Notes: generated by a model not told the origin, from the sequence alone. A stretch of DNA of 64,000 bases from Candidatus Planktophila lacus (GCF_002288385.1 NZ_CP016783.1:1-64000), one strand, 5' to 3'. Positions 35,372 through 45,095 are shown, counted from the stretch's first letter. Translations and numbers: made by a program.

Positions 35372-37417
35372 ATGCCCGCTAGCCTGCCCACCCCTGCCGC
35401 CCCGGCGCAGGATGCAACGCGCAGCGTTCTGGCGATTCCCGCATTCCGCAAGCTCTGGAACTCGATGGTCTTTTCATCTCTCGGTGATTGGTTAGGCCTG
35501 CTCGCAACCACCGCACTTGCCGCACAACTTTCTGGCGGATCTTATGCAACAGCAAACTTTGCAATCGCTGGTGTCTTTATTGCTCGCCTTTTGCCTGCAG
35601 TTTTCTTAGGCCCAATCGCCGGAGTTATCGCAGATCGCTTTGATCGCCGCAAGTTAATGGTCACCGCCGATATTTTCCGTGCCGGACTTTATATCTCGAT
35701 CCCAATTGTTAATACATATTTCTGGTTGTACGCCGCGATGATCTTGGTCGAGTGCTTAACGCTCTTCTGGTCACCGGCAAAGGAAGCAACGGTTCCGAAT
35801 TTAGTTGGCAAGGATAAGTTAGAGAGCGCAAACCAAGCATCTCTTCTTGCCGCATATGGAACGGCGCCAGTTGCTGCGATCTTGTTCTCACTCTTAACTC
35901 TCTTTGCATCCGCTATCGAATCGCTCTTCCCATTCTCAATTGGTACATCGGTTGATATTGCACTCTATGCAAATGCTGCAACCTTCGCATTCGCCGCATT
36001 TACGATCTGGGGTCTGAAAGAGATTCCAAAGGGCGCAGCTGCTGAAAAAGCTAAAGATGAAAATATCTGGAAATCACTTCATGATGGCTGGAAATCGGTA
36101 AGCGAAACCAAATTAATCCGCGGCCTTGTCGTTGGTATGATCGGTGCTTTCTCTGCAGCTGGTGCTGTTATTGGTCTTGCGCGCACTTTCGTGGGCGATC
36201 TTGGTGGCGGAGATGCGGCATACGGTGTTTTATTTGGCGCAGTGTTTACCGGTCTTGCAATCGGTATCGCCTTTGGCCCAAAGATATTCGCACAATTTTC
36301 ACGCCGCCGTTTATTCGGCGCATCCCTTACAACCGCTGGCATTTTCCTAGTTCTTCTTGCCTTAATCCCAAACCTTGTCCTGGCAGTCTTTACGGTGATC
36401 TTCCTCGGCGCATTTAGCGGCATCACCTGGGTTACCGGCTTCACGATGCTGGGCATGGAAGTTGCCGATGAAGTCCGCGGTCGCACATTCGCATTCGTGC
36501 AATCACTTATCCGCATCACCTTGGTTGCAGTTCTTGCCATCGCACCCGCAGTTGCCGCAGCTTTCGGCGTTCATACCTACAAAATTCAAAACGTAACCTT
36601 CGACTTCAACGGCGCACAAGTAACCATTCTTATCGCAGGTTTAATTGCAGCGCTCATCGGCGCAATTTCATATCACCAGATGAAAGATCGCCCAAGCGTT
36701 TCACTCTGGTCAGATATTGCAAATGCACTTAAGGGCGAACTCGGTGGCATCACCGGTGCACCAACAACCGGCGTCTTCATCGCATTCGAAGGCGGCGAAG
36801 GCACCGGCAAATCAACGCAATCCAAACTTCTTAAAGAGTGGCTAGAGACCCGCGGTGAAAGCGTTGTCTTATCGCGCGAACCCGGTGGCACAGATTTAGG
36901 CCAAGGCTTGCGCAAGATTTTGCTCGGACATGAAACCGGTGTCATCAGCCCACGCGCTGAAGCACTTCTCTATGCCGCAGACCGCGCACACCATGTCTTC
37001 TCAATCATTCGCCCAGCCCTTGCCGAAGGCAAAGTTGTAATTACCGACCGTTACTTTGATTCATCAATTGCCTATCAAGGCGCCGGTCGCGTACTTGCAC
37101 CAGGAGAAGTTGCACGCATTTCTCGTTGGGCAACTGAATCACTCTTTCCAACGTTAACAATTGTTATCGACTTGCCAGCTGAAATCGGCATCGGTCGTTT
37201 GCATAACCCAGATCGCTTAGAAGCAGAACCACTTGCCTTCCACGAGCGCGTGCGCCAAGAGTTCTTGCAACTTGCCCGCCTTGATCCAGAACGTTATTTA
37301 GTTGTTGATGGCAAACAAACAATTCAAGAAATCCATGCCGCGATCATCGCGCGCGTTGCTGAACTTCCTGCGTTAAATAAAACAGATAAGCCAGCTAAGA
37401 AAATCTTTAAACGTTAA
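35372..37417 (+). CDS. MFS transporter fused to thymidylate kinase
   Basis: One 681-residue frame joins a major-facilitator transporter (residues about 20-445, ten to twelve spans, with the loop motif GVIADRFDRRKLM) to a complete thymidylate kinase (about 467-665). The kinase has P-loop FEGGEGTGKST (about 474-482), the DR motif LSREPGGTDLGQ, the lid region and DRYFDSSIAYQGAGR. dTMP kinase makes dTDP and is essential, so this is likely the sole copy. Similar fusions are annotated in other Actinobacteria. holB follows directly on the next base, matching the common tmk-holB pair. Confidence 0.93.
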   Translation: MPASLPTPAAPAQDATRSVLAIPAFRKLWNSMVFSSLGDWLGLLATTALAAQLSGGSYATANFAIAGVFIARLLPAVFLGPIAGVIADRFDRRKLMVTADIFRAGLYISIPIVNTYFWLYAAMILVECLTLFWSPAKEATVPNLVGKDKLESANQASLLAAYGTAPVAAILFSLLTLFASAIESLFPFSIGTSVDIALYANAATFAFAAFTIWGLKEIPKGAAAEKAKDENIWKSLHDGWKSVSETKLIRGLVVGMIGAFSAAGAVIGLARTFVGDLGGGDAAYGVLFGAVFTGLAIGIAFGPKIFAQFSRRRLFGASLTTAGIFLVLLALIPNLVLAVFTVIFLGAFSGITWVTGFTMLGMEVADEVRGRTFAFVQSLIRITLVAVLAIAPAVAAAFGVHTYKIQNVTFDFNGAQVTILIAGLIAALIGAISYHQMKDRPSVSLWSDIANALKGELGGITGAPTTGVFIAFEGGEGTGKSTQSKLLKEWLETRGESVVLSREPGGTDLGQGLRKILLGHETGVISPRAEALLYAADRAHHVFSIIRPALAEGKVVITDRYFDSSIAYQGAGRVLAPGEVARISRWATESLFPTLTIVIDLPAEIGIGRLHNPDRLEAEPLAFHERVRQEFLQLARLDPERYLVVDGKQTIQEIHAAIIARVAELPALNKTDKPAKKIFKR

Positions 37418-38572
37418 ATGACCGCATCCGTCTTTGACTCTTTAGTCGGCCAATCCCACATCACCGAAATCTTGCAAGGCGCAGTCGTGGCTTCTCGTAC
37501 CAACGCCGAGTCACAAGAAATGACCCACGCTTGGATCTTCACCGGCCCACCCGGTTCTGGTCGCTCATCAGCAGCCAGCGCCTTCGCCGCAGCCCTGATC
37601 TGCCCAAACGGTGGCTGTGGCACCTGCCAGGAGTGCCGTAGCGCCCTGACCGGGGGGCATCCCGATGTCGAGATCATCCGCACCGAAGGCCTTTCCATCA
37701 AGATCGATGAGGTCCGCGAGCTCCTGACCCGCACATCATGGGCGCCCTCCATGGGCGGCTGGCGCGTAGTCGTTATGGAAGATGCCGACCGCATGACCGA
37801 ATCCGCCGCCAACGCACTTCTCAAAGCGATTGAAGAACCCGGCGCTCGCACCGTTTGGTTGCTTTGTGCCCCAACGCTTCACGACATCTTGCCCACCATT
37901 CGCTCACGCTGTCGCCACCTGCAACTGCGCACACCATCAACCCAAGATGTCACCGCAGTTCTTGAAAACCGCGATGGCATTTCTCCGGTCATGGCAGATT
38001 TCGCAGCCCGCGTTTCACAAGGCCATATCGGCCGCGCTCGCTACATCGCAACGAATGAACACGTGCGCAGCAACCGCGCCCAAATCATGAAGCTGCCACT
38101 ACAACTTTCCTCAATCGCCGCCGCCTTTCAAGCAGCACAAACACTGGTCGACCTGGCAACGCAAGAAGCGAATGCTTCAAGTGAAGAACGAGATGAGAAA
38201 GAAACTGCAGCCCTGGCTGAGGCATATGGCAAAGGCGCAACCGGTCGCGGCATGGCAACCGGTGGATCAAAGGCGATCAAAGAACTTGAGAAAGAACAGA
38301 AATCCCGCGCCACCCGCATGGTGCGCGATTCACTAGATGGCGCCCTACTTGATATCGCCACTTTCTATCGCGATGTCATGATGGTTCAGGCTGGCGCCAC
38401 AGATTCCATTATCAACATAGATATGACCGATCAAATAACCGCTTATGCGCATAAAACACCCGCTCATGCGACGGTAAAGAAGGTCAACGCCATAATGGAA
38501 GCCAGGACCAACTTGAGCCACAACGCAGCACCACTTTTAACCATCGAAGCCTTGATGTGTCGTTTGGCCTAA
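37418..38572 (+). CDS. holB: DNA polymerase III subunit delta'
   Basis: A 384-residue AAA+ clamp-loader subunit. It has a P-loop-like GPPGSGRSSAASAF in which the usual Lys-Thr is Arg-Ser, as in many delta' subunits that do not hydrolyse ATP. Next come a four-cysteine zinc module (CPNGGCGTCQECRSA, residues about 65-79) and the SRC motif in TIRSRCRHLQL. The ATG immediately follows the tmk stop; its own stop overlaps the start of the next gene by one base. Confidence 0.93.
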   Translation: MTASVFDSLVGQSHITEILQGAVVASRTNAESQEMTHAWIFTGPPGSGRSSAASAFAAALICPNGGCGTCQECRSALTGGHPDVEIIRTEGLSIKIDEVRELLTRTSWAPSMGGWRVVVMEDADRMTESAANALLKAIEEPGARTVWLLCAPTLHDILPTIRSRCRHLQLRTPSTQDVTAVLENRDGISPVMADFAARVSQGHIGRARYIATNEHVRSNRAQIMKLPLQLSSIAAAFQAAQTLVDLATQEANASSEERDEKETAALAEAYGKGATGRGMATGGSKAIKELEKEQKSRATRMVRDSLDGALLDIATFYRDVMMVQAGATDSIINIDMTDQITAYAHKTPAHATVKKVNAIMEARTNLSHNAAPLLTIEALMCRLA

Positions 38573-40095
38573 TGAAAAAACGCACCCCTTTTCTCACCGC
38601 TTTAACTCTCACCTTTGCACTGATTGCAACGGGATGCGCTTCCAATGTAGCGATTGAAAAACCACTCTCTGATTTAGCTGCCTATGAAAACCAGAAACTC
38701 GACTGGGCAACTTGCTACGAAGATTTCGAATGCACCGATCTTCGCGTGCCAATTGATTACGCCGACTTAACCGTTGGAACTTTTAAGTTAGCCGTACTTC
38801 GCTATAAAGCCCAAGATCAAAAGAACCGCATCGGCTCGCTAATCGTCAACCCTGGCGGTCCCGGCGGTTCTGGCGTTGACTATGCCTATAACGCCGAATA
38901 CGTCTTTGATCCCGATGTCCTCGATCGTTATGACATCGTGGGCTTTGATCCACGCGGTGTTGACCGCAGCGCACCAATTGAATGTTTAACCGATGAAGAA
39001 ACCGACGCCAGCTACGCATCTGATGCTAAGCCCGATACCGAGGCAGAACTCGAAAAGGCGCTCGCCGATTCAAAAGATTTCATCAAGAAATGCGAAGAGA
39101 AAAACGAGTTCCTAACCCATTACTCAACGGCAGAATCCGCCCGTGACATGGACATCCTGCGCGCAGCACTCGGCGATAAGAAAATTAACTTCTTCGGTAA
39201 ATCCTACGGAACATACCTCGGAACACTTTATGCTCAGTTCTTCCCTGACAAAGTCGGCCGCATGATTCTCGATGGCGCACTAGATCCAAATATCTCAATC
39301 CTCGAACAAAACATTTCCCAAGCAGTCGGCTTCGACATCGCTCTCGATGCATTCCTTGCCGACTGTGCAAAACAAGATGATTGTCCACTTCCTCCCAATA
39401 GACAAGAAGCAACCGCTGCAATCATCGCCCTCTTCACAACAGCAGCGACTAATCCACTTCCACGCAAAACAAAAGTTGAAAATGACGAACGCGTCGCCAC
39501 CGAATCACTTATCGTTCTCGGTACCGCATCAGCCCTTTACGATGATGTCGACGGTTGGCCAAAACTTCGCACCGCATTCCTCGAAGGCCAAAGCGGTTTC
39601 GGTGACACATTCCTCGATCTTGCCGATCAATACAGTGGCCGTTCATCTGATGGTACATACGCATCCAACGAACTCGATTCCGGCGCCATCATCGACTGTC
39701 TCGATTGGCCCGACACGCGCAGCATTGAAAAAACCAAAGCCGAAGCCCAACGCTTCGCCGACCGCGCCCCAGTCTTCGGACCATATCTTGCCTACACAAA
39801 CATCGCCTGCAAGTTTTTAACGCCAGCGCCAAAAGATAAGTTAACGAGAACTACAAATAAAATTACGTCGATTAAAACCTCACCGGTCCTTGTCATCGGC
39901 ACAACCCGCGACCCAGCAACCCCTTACGACTGGGCGGTTGGCCTCCATGAAATCTTCACCACATCCAAACTAATCTCCCTCGATGCCGACGGCCACACCG
40001 GCCAAGGTCGTGGCAGCGCCTGCGTGGACAACGCAGTAGATTCCTACTTGCTTCAAGGCAAAACCCCTAAGAAAAACTTAACCTGCACCCTTTAA
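38572..40095 (+). CDS. secreted lipoprotein alpha/beta hydrolase (TAP-type peptidase)
   Basis: A 507-residue lipoprotein: signal peptide with lipobox IATGC (Cys about residue 22). The hydrolase core has VNPGGPGGSGVDYAYN (oxyanion region), GKSYGTYLG with nucleophile Ser, Asp in TTRDPATPY and His in DGHTGQG; the C-terminal part is the TAP-like domain. Relatives are tripeptidyl aminopeptidases and proline iminopeptidases, so it probably trims peptides outside the membrane. A start five codons earlier is possible, but the ATG at 38572 overlaps the holB stop (TAATG) and gives a normal signal peptide. Confidence 0.92.
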   Translation: MKKRTPFLTALTLTFALIATGCASNVAIEKPLSDLAAYENQKLDWATCYEDFECTDLRVPIDYADLTVGTFKLAVLRYKAQDQKNRIGSLIVNPGGPGGSGVDYAYNAEYVFDPDVLDRYDIVGFDPRGVDRSAPIECLTDEETDASYASDAKPDTEAELEKALADSKDFIKKCEEKNEFLTHYSTAESARDMDILRAALGDKKINFFGKSYGTYLGTLYAQFFPDKVGRMILDGALDPNISILEQNISQAVGFDIALDAFLADCAKQDDCPLPPNRQEATAAIIALFTTAATNPLPRKTKVENDERVATESLIVLGTASALYDDVDGWPKLRTAFLEGQSGFGDTFLDLADQYSGRSSDGTYASNELDSGAIIDCLDWPDTRSIEKTKAEAQRFADRAPVFGPYLAYTNIACKFLTPAPKDKLTRTTNKITSIKTSPVLVIGTTRDPATPYDWAVGLHEIFTTSKLISLDADGHTGQGRGSACVDNAVDSYLLQGKTPKKNLTCTL

Positions 40096-40153
40096 CAAAT
40101 TAGAGATTCTTTCACTACAGTTAGCCAATCGTTTATCTAGAGCAAGGGCGAAA

Positions 40154-40918
40154 ATGTCGGACAAACTTTTTGGTTTCTATGAGCGGAAGACACTTTCTGA
40201 ACCGGCAAATGCCGTAGCTAGAATACTTAGGGATGGTTACTTAAATCGATTGTTTTCAGACGAATTAGAAGCAATTCGCAACGCAATCACGATAAATAAT
40301 CCAACAAGAATTATTGAGATTGGTGCAGCGGGAGGAATTACTAAAGCAGTATGGCCAGGAGTTGAAACGACAGATGTTCGAGTAAGTCCCGGAGTTGACT
40401 ATGAAATGTCCGCTGAAGCAATTTCCGCCCCGGATAACTCCGTAGATGTAATCTTCGGGATGGATGCGCTGCACCATGCAAGAAGTCCGCGTAAACATTT
40501 TGTGGAACTCAACCGCGTACTCAAGCCAGGTGGAAATGCTATTTACATTGAACCCAACTGGAATTTCTTCTCGAGACTCTGCTTTAAAGTACTACTTAAG
40601 TATCTGCATCCAGAGCCTTATGACACACGCCAGCGCGAGTGGGAAATTAATAATGACGATCCGATGATGGGCAATCAAGCTCAAGCATTTAATATTTTCG
40701 TGCGCGACATTAAAAAGTTTGAATCTGAATTCCCCTCTCTCAAAGTTGAAATCCTGCAACCCCTAAAAGGCCTTTCATTTTTGCTCTCTGGCGGAGTCCA
40801 TACCAGATTGCCTATACCTAGCGCTTTTCTACTCCCAATTTACAAATTTGAGGAAAGTACAAATGCATGGATATGGCGATTTGGTCTGGGCCGAGTAATT
40901 CGACTAACAAAAATATAA
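40154..40918 (+). CDS. class I SAM-dependent methyltransferase
   Basis: A 254-residue protein with a Methyltransf_11-type fold: IIEIGAAGGITK (motif I), SAPDNSVDVIFGMDALHHA (motif II region), and RVLKPGGNAIYIEPNWNFFSRL (motif III). The acceptor is unknown; as first gene of the glycan island it may methylate a sugar or lipid carrier intermediate. SD AAGGG precedes the ATG. The following glycosyltransferase starts two bases after its stop, so they are likely coupled. Confidence 0.85.
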   Translation: MSDKLFGFYERKTLSEPANAVARILRDGYLNRLFSDELEAIRNAITINNPTRIIEIGAAGGITKAVWPGVETTDVRVSPGVDYEMSAEAISAPDNSVDVIFGMDALHHARSPRKHFVELNRVLKPGGNAIYIEPNWNFFSRLCFKVLLKYLHPEPYDTRQREWEINNDDPMMGNQAQAFNIFVRDIKKFESEFPSLKVEILQPLKGLSFLLSGGVHTRLPIPSAFLLPIYKFEESTNAWIWRFGLGRVIRLTKI

Positions 40919-40920
40919 AA

Positions 40921-42066
40921 ATGTTGAAATACACGGTAGTTATGCCATGCTTAAACGAGGAACTCACACTCGAAAGATGCATTATCGAAGCTAAATCTGG
41001 GGCCGCACTCGCAGGCGCCGAAATCGAGATCATAATTGCAGACAATGGGTCTACCGATAACTCTAAAGCGATTGCGCGTAAATTAGGCTGTAAGGTTGTA
41101 GAGGTTCCGATTAAAGGTTATGGGGCGGCCTTGGACGCAGGAATTAAATCTGCGGCAAATTCATTAATAGTTATGGGTGATTCAGACCTAAGTTACGCTT
41201 TTGAAGACGCATCAAAATTTGCAAAAGCTCTTGAAGAAGGCGCAGACATCGTTATTGGAAATCGATTTGCGGGTGGGATTCACCCTGGAGCAATGCCTTG
41301 GCACCACAAATACATAGGGAATCCCATCCTTTCCCTGTTAGGAAGAGTTTTTTTCTCAATTCCAATAAAGGACTTCCACTGCGGGCTCAGGGCCGTTAGG
41401 AAGGAAAAGTATATTGAGGCAAACCCGGTTACTACTGGAATGGAATATGCAACAGAAATGATTGCTCGCCTAGCAAATATAGGTGCAACATTTGTGGAAA
41501 TTCCAACGCAATTGCGAAAAGACGGTAGAGATAGAAAGCCACATCTTCGAAGTTTCCCCGATGGCTGGCGGCATTTAAAGATGATGCTTTTGTTCTCGCC
41601 ACAGTATTTTCAACTTCTCCCAGGTATTTTGCTCTCTGTGATTGGGGTAACCGGTCTAGCAAGTTTTGCAGCCACTGGAAAAATAAAGCTATTTTTTGCG
41701 GAGGGCAGTTTGCAAACCGCACTTTTCTCAACCGTTTTTCTCATCGTAGGAACTCAGTTGATTAGTGCAAGCTTTGTCACTATGGCGTATGCAACATCAA
41801 AGAATGTAGTCAGATTTGAACCTTGGGATTCAATTCAGAGGGTAGTAACTTCTAAGAGTTTTTTAACTATTTCATTAATCGTATCTTTGCTTAGTTTTGC
41901 TTCTTTGTTAAGCATTGGAAGCCTATGGCTCAGTGCGAATTTTCCTGCAGTAGATCCATTAAGTGAATCAAGGAGAACATTACCGATAATTTCGTCTCTT
42001 ATCGTTGGGGTCCAAGGATTGATGTGTTCAGTCCAAACCCGTCAAATACTTTCTAAATTCTGGTGA
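40921..42066 (+). CDS. GT2 polyprenyl-phosphate glycosyltransferase with membrane tail
   Basis: The protein (381 residues from the ATG at 40921) has a GT2 domain: YTVVMPCLNEELTLERCI, IIIADNGSTDNS, and VMGDSDLSYAFED with the DxD. It resembles dolichyl/undecaprenyl-phosphate mannosyltransferases (DPM1, GtrB), with GYGAALDAGIKSA and DFHCGLRAVRKEKY. The C-terminal 150 residues carry about four membrane spans. It likely makes a lipid-linked sugar donor on the inner face of the membrane. A longer frame starting inside the previous gene is discarded. Its stop overlaps that of the convergent flavoprotein gene by 25 bases. Confidence 0.88.
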   Translation: MLKYTVVMPCLNEELTLERCIIEAKSGAALAGAEIEIIIADNGSTDNSKAIARKLGCKVVEVPIKGYGAALDAGIKSAANSLIVMGDSDLSYAFEDASKFAKALEEGADIVIGNRFAGGIHPGAMPWHHKYIGNPILSLLGRVFFSIPIKDFHCGLRAVRKEKYIEANPVTTGMEYATEMIARLANIGATFVEIPTQLRKDGRDRKPHLRSFPDGWRHLKMMLLFSPQYFQLLPGILLSVIGVTGLASFAATGKIKLFFAEGSLQTALFSTVFLIVGTQLISASFVTMAYATSKNVVRFEPWDSIQRVVTSKSFLTISLIVSLLSFASLLSIGSLWLSANFPAVDPLSESRRTLPIISSLIVGVQGLMCSVQTRQILSKFW

Positions 42067-43418
42067 ACAATCCTCTCGACTAATCTAGACGTCTGGGCCA
42101 TGGCGGCATGGGTAATAGGCCCCGGGACAATTTGAGGTAGCGCGAAAGAACCTGCAACAGCTATACGGCTATCAATTCTAAGAAACCCGAAATCATCCAA
42201 TAGATCTTCAGCGGCACCAAGGTGATAACTCTCGCCAACCTTCGCCATCATAAAGCTCGGCAATAATTGCTTCAGACCTAAATCCTTGAGCTTTAGTCTG
42301 ATTAGCCGCTTTAAAGAGTGACAGTCAGATTTAGCTTTAACAGTTTGGATATTCAACTGGCGTAAAGATTCATTAATGCTTAGGGTTAGAGATTCGGACA
42401 TCTTCGAATTAATGTAAAAAAGAGAAATACCCATATGGGGAGATAGCACAGTTACGAAAATTCGAGAAAAAAATCCAAAAAACTTAGGGAATTTGCCTTT
42501 GATTCGATCAAAGTAGAGTTCAGAGTGGGGATAAAGTTGCACGTGCGCCAAAACTTCTTGCTTAGAATTTTTCAAATCCAGCCTGTACTTACTAAAGGCA
42601 AACGCTCCTTTATGACCCGTATTTAACCTATACTTGAAAAAAGGTGCATACCCCATGCGAGTCTCGGATAGATGAATTTCTTGAATCTCTTCGAAGGAAT
42701 TTAAAAGTATCTCTGAAATTCCTAGAGGACCAGATGCCAATATTACAATATCATATGCCGATTTGATGTTATCGGCTGATTCTATTTCTAAACACTCTGA
42801 ACTAGAAATTGCCTTGACATCCATACCTGAAACTAATCGGAAACCTTCATATTTCTTGCATTCCTCAACAATAGATAAAGAACTCCATACCGACCCGTGA
42901 TTACAAAAATTCTTCCCCTCAGTGATGCAGCCGCATTTTCCATACGCGATTGCTAAATCTGTTTTCCGCGTTTCATCTAACGCGAACGAAGATGATTTTT
43001 CAATAAATGTTAGACAATCACATTCAAAATTAACGTCTTCTGAGGCAATTAAATTTTTAGTGGATGAGCCTAGAGATGAACGCATGAATTCTGTAGCGAT
43101 TTCGTAGTGTTCACCCCACGAAGGTTCGTCTCTTGCAAAACTACTTTCCCAGGTGGCGCCCCACACCTTAGAGAATCCGCCCAAAACTTTAGAACGAAAA
43201 AAAGTCCCGGGTTTGCCATCAACTTGAATCTTTAGGAGCTGATTCATATCGTATGTACTTGAATCTCCGTTATTGAGTTTCAATTGAGTGTGTAAATCAT
43301 CACTGTTAATCTGATCTTTATTGTCTATTTCGATCAAATCAACATTAAAGCCATTTTGTAAAAGAATAAGGGCCGCAAGAGCACCACTAGGGCCAGATCC
43401 AACCACTCCGAATTTCAT
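42042..43418 (-). CDS. GMC-type FAD-dependent oxidoreductase
   Basis: This protein (458 residues from the ATG at 43418) has an N-terminal FAD Rossmann motif VGSGPSGALAALIL and a C-terminal GMC-like domain (SYHLGAAEDLLDDFGFLRIDSRIAVAGSF, then PGPITHAAMAQTSRL). GMC enzymes oxidise alcohols or sugars. The His in YHLG matches the usual HxxG. A TTG start 12 codons upstream is possible, but TAGTCT lies seven bases before the chosen ATG. In this island it may oxidise a sugar or carrier; that is inference. Confidence 0.75.
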   Translation of the reverse strand: MKFGVVGSGPSGALAALILLQNGFNVDLIEIDNKDQINSDDLHTQLKLNNGDSSTYDMNQLLKIQVDGKPGTFFRSKVLGGFSKVWGATWESSFARDEPSWGEHYEIATEFMRSSLGSSTKNLIASEDVNFECDCLTFIEKSSSFALDETRKTDLAIAYGKCGCITEGKNFCNHGSVWSSLSIVEECKKYEGFRLVSGMDVKAISSSECLEIESADNIKSAYDIVILASGPLGISEILLNSFEEIQEIHLSETRMGYAPFFKYRLNTGHKGAFAFSKYRLDLKNSKQEVLAHVQLYPHSELYFDRIKGKFPKFFGFFSRIFVTVLSPHMGISLFYINSKMSESLTLSINESLRQLNIQTVKAKSDCHSLKRLIRLKLKDLGLKQLLPSFMMAKVGESYHLGAAEDLLDDFGFLRIDSRIAVAGSFALPQIVPGPITHAAMAQTSRLVERIVHQNLESI

Positions 43419-43425
43419 ATTGTTA

Positions 43426-43431
43426 AGACTA
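43426..43431 (-). promoter_or_regulatory. -10 element of leaderless flavoprotein gene
   Basis: TAGTCT on the minus strand, seven bases, then the ATG at 43418. No SD. It decides the start codon. Confidence 0.45.
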
Positions 43432-43468
43432 CTGCAGACAAGGTTTTCGTTCAAAAGTTTGTATAAAT

Positions 43469-44278
43469 CTATTCAACATTTCTTATGACTAAATCTCTCA
43501 CCATAAAGCCAGAATACTTCCTACCTTCGTCAATAACTAGTAATTTCCAATTCGGCAAGTTGTTAATGACATAATCATTCAGTTGATCCGTGACGTCATC
43601 GACAAGCAGATACTCCAGCCTTGGCAAGCTTTCGATTGCAGCTTTAATTTCAAATTTTTGCCATTGAATTGAGTGATCCGAGTCGTGTAGGAAAATACTC
43701 GCATCCGAATTTCTCTGTAAGAGATTAATGAAACCTTTTTTCTTTGACAAATTAGGCAGAATATTTAATTCCCACCTACGCTTTAGATTATCTTCAATTA
43801 ACTCCCCAACATTGGGTGTTATATCAACACTAACCAAGGCTCCATTTTTATTGATATCTAAACAGTAAAGAATTATGTTTGATGATGCTCCAGCAGCAAC
43901 ACCAGTCTCGATAATTTTGTTAGGACATGTTTTGAGGAGTAAATGAAAAAGAATTAGGCTTAATCCAGGACCTAGATCGTAGATTTGGTCAAAGAATCCG
44001 GTCCTAGAGAGTTCATCTTTCATCTCTCTGCGGAGTAAATACTCTTTATACATTTCAATATCTGATACGCCCGCTTTATCAAGATTGCATTCCTTCAAGA
44101 ATTGCAAATTTGGATCAGAAAATTTTACAGAAGGTAGAAAATTGTTATACGACTGAATTTTCAGGGACTGCCCACTATTGCGGCTTCGATACTTTCGGAG
44201 AAGAAGCATGAAAATCTCAATGGAACCGAAGTTTTTCCACACCCTAATGGCAGTTTTGGACTTTTCTAGAAACTTCAC
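43469..44278 (-). CDS. class I SAM-dependent methyltransferase (Methyltransf_24-like)
   Basis: A 269-residue protein. The core has KIIETGVAAGASSNIILYCLD (motif I), ALVSVDITPNVG (motif II), and FLHDSDHSIQWQKFEIKAAI followed by YLLVDDV, typical of the cephalosporin-hydroxylase/Methyltransf_24 group. The target is unknown. I choose GTG at 44278 over TTG at 44281 because TAATAT ends six bases before the GTG. It is divergent from the glyoxalase-like gene and followed by the flavoprotein gene. Confidence 0.8.
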   Translation of the reverse strand: MKFLEKSKTAIRVWKNFGSIEIFMLLLRKYRSRNSGQSLKIQSYNNFLPSVKFSDPNLQFLKECNLDKAGVSDIEMYKEYLLRREMKDELSRTGFFDQIYDLGPGLSLILFHLLLKTCPNKIIETGVAAGASSNIILYCLDINKNGALVSVDITPNVGELIEDNLKRRWELNILPNLSKKKGFINLLQRNSDASIFLHDSDHSIQWQKFEIKAAIESLPRLEYLLVDDVTDQLNDYVINNLPNWKLLVIDEGRKYSGFMVRDLVIRNVE

Positions 44279-44284
44279 CAAGTC

Positions 44285-44290
44285 ATATTA
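44285..44290 (-). promoter_or_regulatory. -10 element of leaderless methyltransferase gene
   Basis: TAATAT on the minus strand, six bases, then GTG at 44278. No SD is present. Confidence 0.5.
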
Positions 44291-44392
44291 GGCTAAATTA
44301 CCTATAATTCCGAGAAAGTCATCAGATTTTGGTCGCAAATAGAGGACTCGGATTGGTAATGAGCACTCCAATTTATAGTGCAAAATTGTCCT

Positions 44393-45037
44393 ATGCGCCT
44401 AGATCATTTCTCCTATGTAACCTCACACGAACAACTTGCCGACACCGTACAACGTATCGGTTCGCTAATGGGTACAACTTTTGTTGATGGTGGCATTCAT
44501 CCAAGATTTGGAACTCGTAATTTTACTGCGCCGCTTCTTGGAGGTATGTACATTGAAGTAGTTTGCCCACTTGATCATCCTGCAACCGAACAAACACCCT
44601 GGGGGCGCGCTGTGGCAAAAAAAGTGCAAGAAGGCGGTGGATGGTTAACTTGGGTATTCAGCACAGAAAATATCTCGATAGTTGAAGATAAATTCGGTCG
44701 CAAGGCGGTCGAAGGACATCGGACACGTCCTGATGGAACTGATTTAAAGTGGAAACAAATTGGAGTGAAGGAAATACAGGAGTCACGCGAATTCCCATTC
44801 TTTATTCAATGGTTAACGACGGATCATCCTTCTAAAGACGGTAGCGCAGTGGCATCGGTAGAAAGTGTTGTAATTAATGACGCCGATCAGTTAGCGGATT
44901 CGTGGTTTAAGGATGAGATAATTGATTCTCTAAAAGAGGTCGAAATCAATTGGGCAGAAATGTCGGCTGACGAAAACGAAAAAGGGATTGTAGGTCTAAT
45001 CGTTAAAACCCCCAAAGGGGTTGTCTTAATCGACTAA
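44393..45037 (+). CDS. glyoxalase-like (VOC) domain protein
   Basis: A 214-residue protein resembling the Glyoxalase-like domain family: MRLDHFSYVT, GGIHPRFGTRNFTAPLLGGMYIEVVCPLDHP, and RTRPDGTDLKWKQIGV. The metal ligands would include the His in LDHF and the Glu in YIEV. Function unknown; it could act on a small metabolite. I choose the ATG at 44393 since the family start is RLDH; a GTG five codons earlier is less likely. TATAGT at 44374-44379 is a plausible -10 giving a leader of only a few bases. Sequence composition resembles the core genome more than the island. Confidence 0.8.
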   Translation: MRLDHFSYVTSHEQLADTVQRIGSLMGTTFVDGGIHPRFGTRNFTAPLLGGMYIEVVCPLDHPATEQTPWGRAVAKKVQEGGGWLTWVFSTENISIVEDKFGRKAVEGHRTRPDGTDLKWKQIGVKEIQESREFPFFIQWLTTDHPSKDGSAVASVESVVINDADQLADSWFKDEIIDSLKEVEINWAEMSADENEKGIVGLIVKTPKGVVLID

Positions 45038-45095
45038 TCGCAGTTCAGCCGCTAAAGCCTCAACGTCGGCCTAACATAACATTCGTTGGAAGCGG

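Noticed and set aside
35372-37417. MFS-Tmk fusion as an assembly or frameshift artefact
   Set aside because: Both halves are intact in one frame with no internal start signal for the kinase, and such fusions occur in other Actinobacteria.
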